Positions 57,719-64,000 of a stretch of DNA of 64,000 bases are shown here, in pieces. The DNA is from Cyrtodaria siliqua. Lineage: Eukaryota > Mollusca > Bivalvia > Adapedonta > Hiatellidae. Numbering within the stretch: the stretch's first letter is position 1; each line of letters starts with the position of its first letter. The stretch lies in NCBI GenBank assembly GCA_037043455.1, contig JAWPHD010000295.1, forward strand, positions 1 through 64,000, given 5' to 3'. The notes below the pieces were generated by a model. The model had not been told where the DNA came from. It saw only the letters and a list, made by a program, of their open reading frames with translations, and did no database searches. Both the position numbers and the translations under genes were made by a program.

Positions 57719-58545
57719 AACAAGAGGCCCAAGAGGGCCTGTGGATGCTCTACTGGCTAAAACAGCTCTTATATCAAGGGTTGTCGACATAAAATTCCCA
57801 TCATTATTTTTTTAAAACATTGCAAAAACAACTGGGATAGGATGGCTTTAGATCGCTCACCTGGTAATTAATTATGGGCAATAAGTCTGCTGTGTCTAGT
57901 CTGGCATGGGTATTTTTTAATTTGTCCCACTTCTTCTATGAATGAAATTTCATAAAAATGGGTGGGGGGTTATATTAACATTCTAAATAAATATGGTAAA
58001 GATCAGATAAAACATGAAGTAGCTACAGATTTAACAAAGGAAAATACAATATAGCATTTTTCAACAAATCAAGGGCCATAACCTGTCGTTACTAACAATA
58101 TCTAGCTGGTTTTTGAACTTGTCCAAGATTTTATTGATATACCAAGCTTTGCACAACTAGACATCATACTGAGGTTTCCTGCCAAATTTTGTAGAAATCC
58201 AACAAGACGTTTAGGAGGAGTAGCGCCGACAAGAAATTTAAAGTAAAAATGTCAAAGTGCCATAACTCAGTCATAAATCAGCGAACTGGAACAAAAGCAC
58301 AATATGCACAACTAGACATCAAACCGATGCTTCCTGCCAAGTTTCATCGAAATCCAACAAGGCGTTTAGGAGGAGTAGCGCCGAAATTTAAAAGTAAAAA
58401 TGTCAAGGGGCCGTAACTTCATCAAAAATCAACGAATCGGAAAAAACACAATAGGCACAACTAGAAATCATAGCAATGCTTCCTGCTAACATAGCGTTAA
58501 CACCAAAAATAATGAAATAAAAAAAATCAAATAAAAAAAATAAAA
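57719..58545 (+). mobile_element. Family-B 5' end with a third core type (B3)
   Basis: Starts with the B palindrome AGGCCC-AAGA-GGGCCT and GCTCTACTGGCT. The core is different: TTGCACAACTAGACATCATA, TGCTTCCTGCCAAGTTTC, AACAAG(G/A)CGTTTAGGAGGAG, CATAACTCAGTCATAAATC; three units. The same core opens the element at 46519 (46730-46950). No 3' end: the next element starts at 58546. Confidence 0.7.
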
Positions 58546-60188
58546 AACAAGAGGCCCAAGAGGGCCTGTGGACGCTCTACTGGCTAACATGGCTCTTATA
58601 ACATCAATGAAGCGAGTGACTGCCATTAACGTTTTTTTGGAAGTTTCGGGAAAAGACAGCTTTTGAACTTAATCAAGGGCAATAACTAAAGAATCTGTTA
58701 AAGTTCAGTAAAGATCAGATGAAAATGAAGACCCTACCTTTAACGAGGCAAAATATAGCATTTTTAACTAAATCAAGAGCCATAACTCCTCTGTTACTGG
58801 TCCGACTGGTCCAACATAGAGCTAAAAAAAAAAAAAAAAAAAAAAAAATAAAAGAAAAAATTTAAAAAAAAAAATAAAAAAAAATAAAAAAAAATAAAAA
58901 AAAAAAAAAATTTAAAAATTAAAAAAAAATAAAATATATTAATTTAAAAAAATAATTAAAAAAATAAAAGTTTGGTAACGATCAGTTGTTACTGGTCCGA
59001 TATGTTTGGTTTTCAAACTTGTCCAAGCTTTCATTGATATTAACAATCCGATAAAGTTTGGTAAAGATCGGATGAACAATGAAGCCCCAATCGTCTTAAT
59101 GAGGCAAACTATAGCATTTTTAACTAAATCAAGGGCCATAACTCCGCTGTTACTGGTCCGATATGGCTAGTTTTCGAACTTGCTTGAGCTTTCATTGATA
59201 TTAACAATCTGATCAAGTTTGGTAAAGATCAGATGAACAATGAAGTCCCTATCGTCTTAACGAGGCAAAATATAGCATTTTTAACTAAATCAAGGGCCAC
59301 AACTCCGCTGTTACTGGTCCGATATGGTTGGTTTTCGAACTTGTTCGAGCTTTCAATGACTTTAACAATCTGATAAAGTTTGATAAAGATCGGATGAACA
59401 ATGAAGCCCCTATCGTCTTAACGAGGCAAAATATAGCATTTTTAACTAAATCAAGGGCCATAACTCCGCTCTTACTATTTCGATAAGGCTGGTTTTCGAA
59501 CTTGTCCGAGCTTTCATTGATATTAACAATCTGATAAAGTTTGGTAAAGATTGGATGAACAATGAAGCCCCTAGCGTCTTAACGAGGCAAAATATAGCAT
59601 TTTTAACTAAATCAAGGGTCATAACTCTGCTGTTACTAGTCCGATATGGCTGGTTTTCGAACTTGTCCGAGCTTTCATTGATATTAACAATGTGGTAAAG
59701 TTTGGTAAAGATATGATGAAAAACGAAGGCCCTATCATCTTAACGAAGCAAAATATAGCAATATGGCATTTTCAACTAAATCAAGGATCATAACTCTGGT
59801 GTAACTGGTCCGATCTGGCTGGTTTTCGAACTTGTCCGAGCTTTCATTGATATTAACAATGTGGTAAAGTTTGGTATAGATAGGTTGAATAATGAAGGCC
59901 CTATCGTCTTAACGAGGCAAAATATAGCAATATAGCATTTTTAACTAAATCAAGGGCCATAACTCCGCTGTTACTTGGCCGATCTGGCTGGTTTTCGAAC
60001 TCATCCGAGCTTTCATTGATATTAACAACCTGTTAAAGTTTGGTAGAGATTGGATGAAAAATGAAGGCCCTATCGTCTTAACGAGACAAAAGTTAACAAC
60101 GGACGGACGACGGACGGACGACGGACGGACGGACGACGGACAACTCGGCATCCCATAAGCTCTGCTGGCCTTCGGCCAGTAGAGCTAA
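58546..60188 (+). mobile_element. Family-B element, B1 core, copy with seven units
   Basis: 5' palindrome and lead; a short first part closes with CATAGAGCTAA at about 58826; a long A/T linker (58827-58970); then about seven B1 cores, ACGG tract (60102-60139), hairpin and CTAA at 60185-60188. Frames of 60-70 codons on either strand here are core-repeat artefacts. Confidence 0.85.
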
Positions 60189-60238
60189 TAAAAAATAAAA
60201 AATCAATCAATCAAATACCGGTAAACAAAACATAAAAA

Positions 60239-61697
60239 AACAAGAGGCCCAAGAGGGCCTGTGGACGCTCTACTTGCTAACATGGCTCTTATAACATCAA
60301 TGAAGCGAGTGACTGCCATTTACGTTTTTTGAAAGTTTCGGGCAAAAAACAGCTTTTATCAAGGGCCATTACTAAAGAATCTGGTAAAGTTTGGTAAAGA
60401 TGAGATGAAAAATGAAGGCCATACCGTATTAACAAGGCAAAATATAGCATTTTTAACTAAATCAAGAGCCATAACTCCTCTGTTACTGGTCCGACTGGTC
60501 CAACATAGAGCTAAAAAAAAAAAAAAACGGAAAAAAGAAATTAAAAATAAAATTAAAAAAATAAATAAAAAAATTTAAAAAAAATTAAAAAATAAATAAT
60601 ATGCAAAATGAAGGCCCTATCGTATGACGAGGCAAATTATAGCATTTTTAATAAAATCAAGGGTCATAACTCCGCTGTTACTGGTCCGATCTGGCTGGTT
60701 TTCGAACTTGACCAAGCATTCATAGACATTAACAATCTGATACAGTTTGGTAAAGATCGGATGAAAAATGAAGGTCCTATCGTCTTAACGATGCAAAATA
60801 TATCATTTTGAACTAAATCAACGGCCATAACTCCGATGTTACTGGTCCGATAAGAATGGTTTTCGAACTTGTCCAAGCTTTCATTGATATTAACAATCTG
60901 ATAAAGTTTGGTAAAGATCGGATGAACAATGAAGCTCCTATAGTCTTAACGAGGCAAAATACAGCATTTTTAACTAAATCAAGGGCCATAACTCCGCTGT
61001 TACTAGTCCGATATGGCTGGTTTTCGAACTTGTCCAAGCTTTCATTGATATTAACAATCTGATCAAGTTTGGTAAAGATCAGATGAACAATGAAGCCCCT
61101 ATCGTCTTAACGCGGCAAAATATAGCATTTTTTAACCAAATCAAGGGCCATAACTTCGCTGTTACTGGTCTGATATGGCTGGTTTTCAAACTTGTTCGAG
61201 CTTTCAATGACATTAACAATCTGATAAAGATTGGTAAAGATTGGATGAACAATGAAGCCCCTATCGTCTTAACAATGCAAAATATAGCATTTTTAACTAA
61301 ATCAAGGGCCACAACTCCGCTGGTACTAGTCCGAACTGGCTGGTTTTCGAACTTGTCCGAGCTTTCATTTATATTAACAATGTGGTAAAGTTTGGTAAAG
61401 ATAGAATGAAAAATAAAGGCCCTATCGTCTTAACGAGGCAAAATTTAGCAATATAGCATTTTTAACTAAATCAAGGGCCATAACTCCGCTGTTACTTGTC
61501 CGATCTGGCTGGTTTTCGAACTCATCCGAGCTTTCATTGATATTAACAACCTGTTAAAGTTTGGTAAAGATCGGATGAAAAATGAAGGCCCTATCGTCTT
61601 AACGAGACAAAAGTTAACAACAGACGACGGACGACGGACGGACGACGGACAACTCGGCATCCCATAAGCTCTGCTGGCCTTCGGCCAGTAAAGCTAA
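60239..61697 (+). mobile_element. Family-B element, B1 core, next tandem copy
   Basis: Begins only 50 bp after the previous element, with the same lead, early CATAGAGCTAA (60505-60515), A-rich linker, six cores, ACGG tract (61622-61649) and 3' hairpin. The last arm is mutated (CAGTAAAGCTAA). Confidence 0.85.
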
Positions 61698-62040
61698 AAA
61701 TAAAATAAAAAAATTAATCAATCAAATAAACAAAAACATGGGGGAAAAAAAAATTAAAAAAAAATCAATAAAAAACAAAATCAAAATAAATAAAAATATA
61801 TAAAATAATAATAAAAAAAAAATAAAAATAAAGAAATAATCAAAAAAAAAAAAAAAAAAATAAAAAAAAAAAAAAATAATAATAAAAAATATAAATAATA
61901 ATAATAATAATAATAATAAAAAATAATAAAAATAAAAAATATTAATAAAAATAATAAAAAATAATAAAATAATAAAAAAAAAGATATATATATATATATA
62001 AAAATTAAACAAAAAAAATACACTAATAATAAAAAAAAAA
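61698..62040. repeat. A/T-only low-complexity tract
   Basis: About 340 bp almost free of G and C: AAT, AATA and TA runs. It yields long but meaningless minus frames of Phe, Ile, Leu and Tyr. Confidence 0.9.
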
Positions 62041-62265
62041 GGCAAACCATCTGGTAAAGTTTGGTAAAGATCAGATGAAAAATGATAGCCCTGTATCGTA
62101 TTAACGAGGCAAAATATAGCATTTTTAACTAAATCAAGGGCCATAACTCGGCTGTTACTGGTCTGGCTGGTTTTCAAACTTGTCCGAGCTTTCATTGATA
62201 TTAACAATCTGTTAAAGTTAGGTAAAGATCGGATGAAAAATGAGGCCCATGGCCAGTAGAGCTAA
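62041..62265 (+). mobile_element. Family-B deletion derivative
   Basis: One B1 core then directly GGCCAGTAGAGCTAA (62251-62265), with the microsatellite and the first hairpin arm missing. Confidence 0.75.
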
Positions 62266-62279
62266 AAATCATCAGTTCC

Positions 62280-63460
62280 AAAAAGTAGGTCAAGGTCATA
62301 GATGAAATGCATGCATCCAAAAAAATGCACTACCCAAGACACAACTATGTCAAAATAGAATATGTTTTCTTCCGAAGATTAAGCTATAAAGTAGGTTTAA
62401 AACATCTAGTGCATTATTATGAATTATAGTTCATGAGAAAGTGATGTAAATATAACAATTTAAGTTATCTGCCCTTTGCTTGGATGGTGAAGGTCACATC
62501 CACATTTGTTTTGTGACGTTGCAATGTACCACTCAAGATACAACTATAAGCAAAGTTTGAAAGGTCTTAGTGCATACAGTTTGTGGAAAAGTGACATAAA
62601 CGCCAAATTTGAAGGTAAAAATTATAAGGTTATCTGCCCTTTGCTTGGAGGGTCAAGGTCACTTCCACATTTGCTTTGTCAAATTGCTATGTACCACTCA
62701 AGATACAGCTATAAGCCAAGTTTTAAAGGTCTAGTGCATACAGTTTGTGAAAAAGTGACCTAAACGCAAAAGTTGAACCTAAAAATTATTAAGTTATCTG
62801 CCCTTTGCTTGGATGGTGAAGGTCACATCCACATTTGTTTTGTGACGTTGCAATGTACCACTCAAGATACAACTATAAGCAAAGTTTGAAAGGTCTTAGT
62901 GCATACAGTTTGTGGAAAAGTGACATAAACGCCAAATTTGAAGGTAAAAATTATAAGGTTATCTGCCCTTTGCTTGGAGGGTCAAGGTCACTTCCACATT
63001 TGCTTTGTCAAATTGCTATGTACCACTCAAGATACAGCTATAAGCCAAGTTTTAAAGGTCTAGTGCATACAGTTTGTGAAAAAGTGACCTAAACGCAAAA
63101 GTTGAACCTAAAAATTATTAAGTTATCTGTCCTTTGCTTGGAGGGTCAAGGTCACTTCCACATTTGCTTTGTCACGTTGCAATGTACCACCCAAGATACA
63201 ACTATAAGCAAAGTTTAAAAGGTCTAGTGCATACAGTTTGTGAAAAAGTGACCTAAACGCAAAAGTTGAACCTTAAAATTATTAAGTTATCTGCCCTTTG
63301 CTTGGAGGGTCAAGGTCACTTCCACATTTACTTTGTCACGTTGCGATGTACCACCCAAGATACAACTATAAGCAAAGTTTGAAAGGTCTAGTGCATATAG
63401 TTTGTGAGAAAATGACCTAAACGCAAAGCTTGAATGTTGACGCCGCCGCCGCCGCCGCCG
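62280..63460 (+). repeat. Array of ~165-bp units, with an exact 329-bp duplication
   Basis: Units contain AAGTTATCTGCCCTTTGCTT, GGGTCAAGGTCACTTCCACA, AATGTACCACTCAAGATACA and GTGCATACAGTTTGTG. The dimer 62462-62790 is repeated without visible change at 62791-63119, so two identical 85-codon frames arise. The array ends in GACGCCGCCGCCGCCGCCG (63439-63460), where pearl-type arrays have their microsatellite. Confidence 0.85.
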
Positions 63461-64000
63461 GAAAAGCAACACCTATGTCTCTTTTTTTCTTCGAAATATA
63501 TGAAGAAGCATTAGTGTGACAGGTACTGACAACGAAAACTCTTAAATGCCTCTGTTGACCTTAGTGTACTTAAAACAATATTAAAGATACAATTATTAAA
63601 TGAATATTTTACCCAATTTTATGGAAAATCGCATGCAAATTCCCAATTATTATGGTATGGGCTATGTTCCCAAAGGATAGAAAAAACACTGGCTTTTCTC
63701 ACTTTCCTGAGAAGTTTTCATCATCATGTTCGATTTACGAGCACTTTCTTCCATTTTGCCGAGGTCAATTTCTTTTCTAAGCAGTAACAAATAACTTTAA
63801 TACTGTCCTTAACTTTTCTAATCCATGAATAACGAATAAACCATGCATGCTCTGTTAAACACACATTTCCCCAGAGGCATACTGGGCTGATTTTGATTTT
63901 GTTCAATAAACTTCCTGGTTTATCATGGCCGCGTGATCGCTTTTGTTAACGAGAATAGTGTAGTCACGAACGTGTCGGGAATTCTCAGACTCATAAATGA
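63461..64000. other. Right-edge sequence, mostly unassigned
   Basis: 63590-63693 (minus) resembles 57427-57520 (plus): CAGTG, then ATAGCCC, TTCCCAAT. Beyond that the sequence looks unique and a possible start codon context lies at 63754 on the minus strand. Confidence 0.35.
63703..63754 (-). CDS. Possible short first coding exon (weak)
   Basis: A minus-strand ATG in good context (AAAATGG) at 63754 opens MEESARKSNMMMKTSQE and runs to a GTGAGA donor at 63702-63697, phase 1. It would be a short first exon, but its phase does not fit exon 45235-45396 directly, so a further exon would be needed. Nothing else supports it. Confidence 0.2.

Noticed and set aside
58939..61660. Many 60-100 codon frames on both strands
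   Set aside because: All repeat the same phrases of the family-B core and its microsatellite; the frame is not kept between units.
61722..62207. 161-codon minus frame rich in Phe, Ile, Leu and Tyr
   Set aside because: It is the translation of an A/T-only tract joined to a family-B core; no start context or coding bias.
62506..63092. Two identical 85-codon frames
   Set aside because: They come from an exact tandem duplication of non-coding repeat; neighbouring units have stops in that frame.

Overview
This is a eukaryotic, AT-rich window, almost certainly from a bivalve mollusc. Three things point there. It is packed with pearl-type / Helentron-associated elements: tandem ~160-320 bp cores, an (ACGG)n microsatellite, and a 3' hairpin ending in CTAA. 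It has a V-SINE (RUDI-like) whose tRNA head and V-domain are readable. It has a ROCO (Roc-COR) GTPase gene of the kind that is expanded in bivalves. No prokaryotic, CRISPR, rRNA or intact tRNA gene is visible.

The one convincing host gene lies on the minus strand. I could chain ten exons with correct splice sites and compatible phases: 45235-45396, 43471-43618, 36431-36694 (P-loop), 32679-32786, 31971-32078, 31139-31200, 27226-27451 (DFAGQ), 13166-13254 (THAD), 5276-5518 (end of Roc) and 3396-3529 (start of COR). Its 5' end is uncertain, and its 3' end lies beyond the left edge. Nearly everything else is repeat DNA in its introns or upstream.

Layout. 0-2.4 kb: A-tract/G-tract minisatellite, a pearl-like element and a frameshifted SGNH-like retroelement ORF. 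6.4-11.8 kb: two family-A pearl/HINE elements. 13.9-14.6 kb: a hAT-like MITE. 14.7-15.2 kb: a non-LTR RT fragment (minus). 15.5-24.6 kb: a decayed Gmr1-type Ty3/gypsy element with gag, PR, IN, then RT/RH, split by several insertions including a 2.47 kb element that duplicated TA. 25.1-26.3 kb: a long-TIR element with a perfect hairpin nested in one arm. 28-31 kb: degenerate family B and a family-A element. 33.3-34.4 and 52.2-53.5 kb: two 5'-truncated copies of an RT retroposon. 34.6-43.3 kb: three hAT-like elements with 5-6 bp target duplications, plus family F and A repeats. 44-63.5 kb: upstream of the recognised exons, a nearly continuous field of family B, C and D arrays containing a V-SINE and a hairpin-bearing insertion with CRE sites.

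The most interesting signals are (1) a set of pearl/HINE families that share one plan but carry different palindromes at both ends; (2) dense nuclear-receptor half-sites (AGGTCA) in several otherwise unrelated repeat families; (3) a transposed hairpin unit with a promoter-like segment and first-exon-like start; (4) the integrase-before-RT gene order of the Ty3/gypsy relic; (5) a long, exon-rich insertion inside the Roc GTPase domain.
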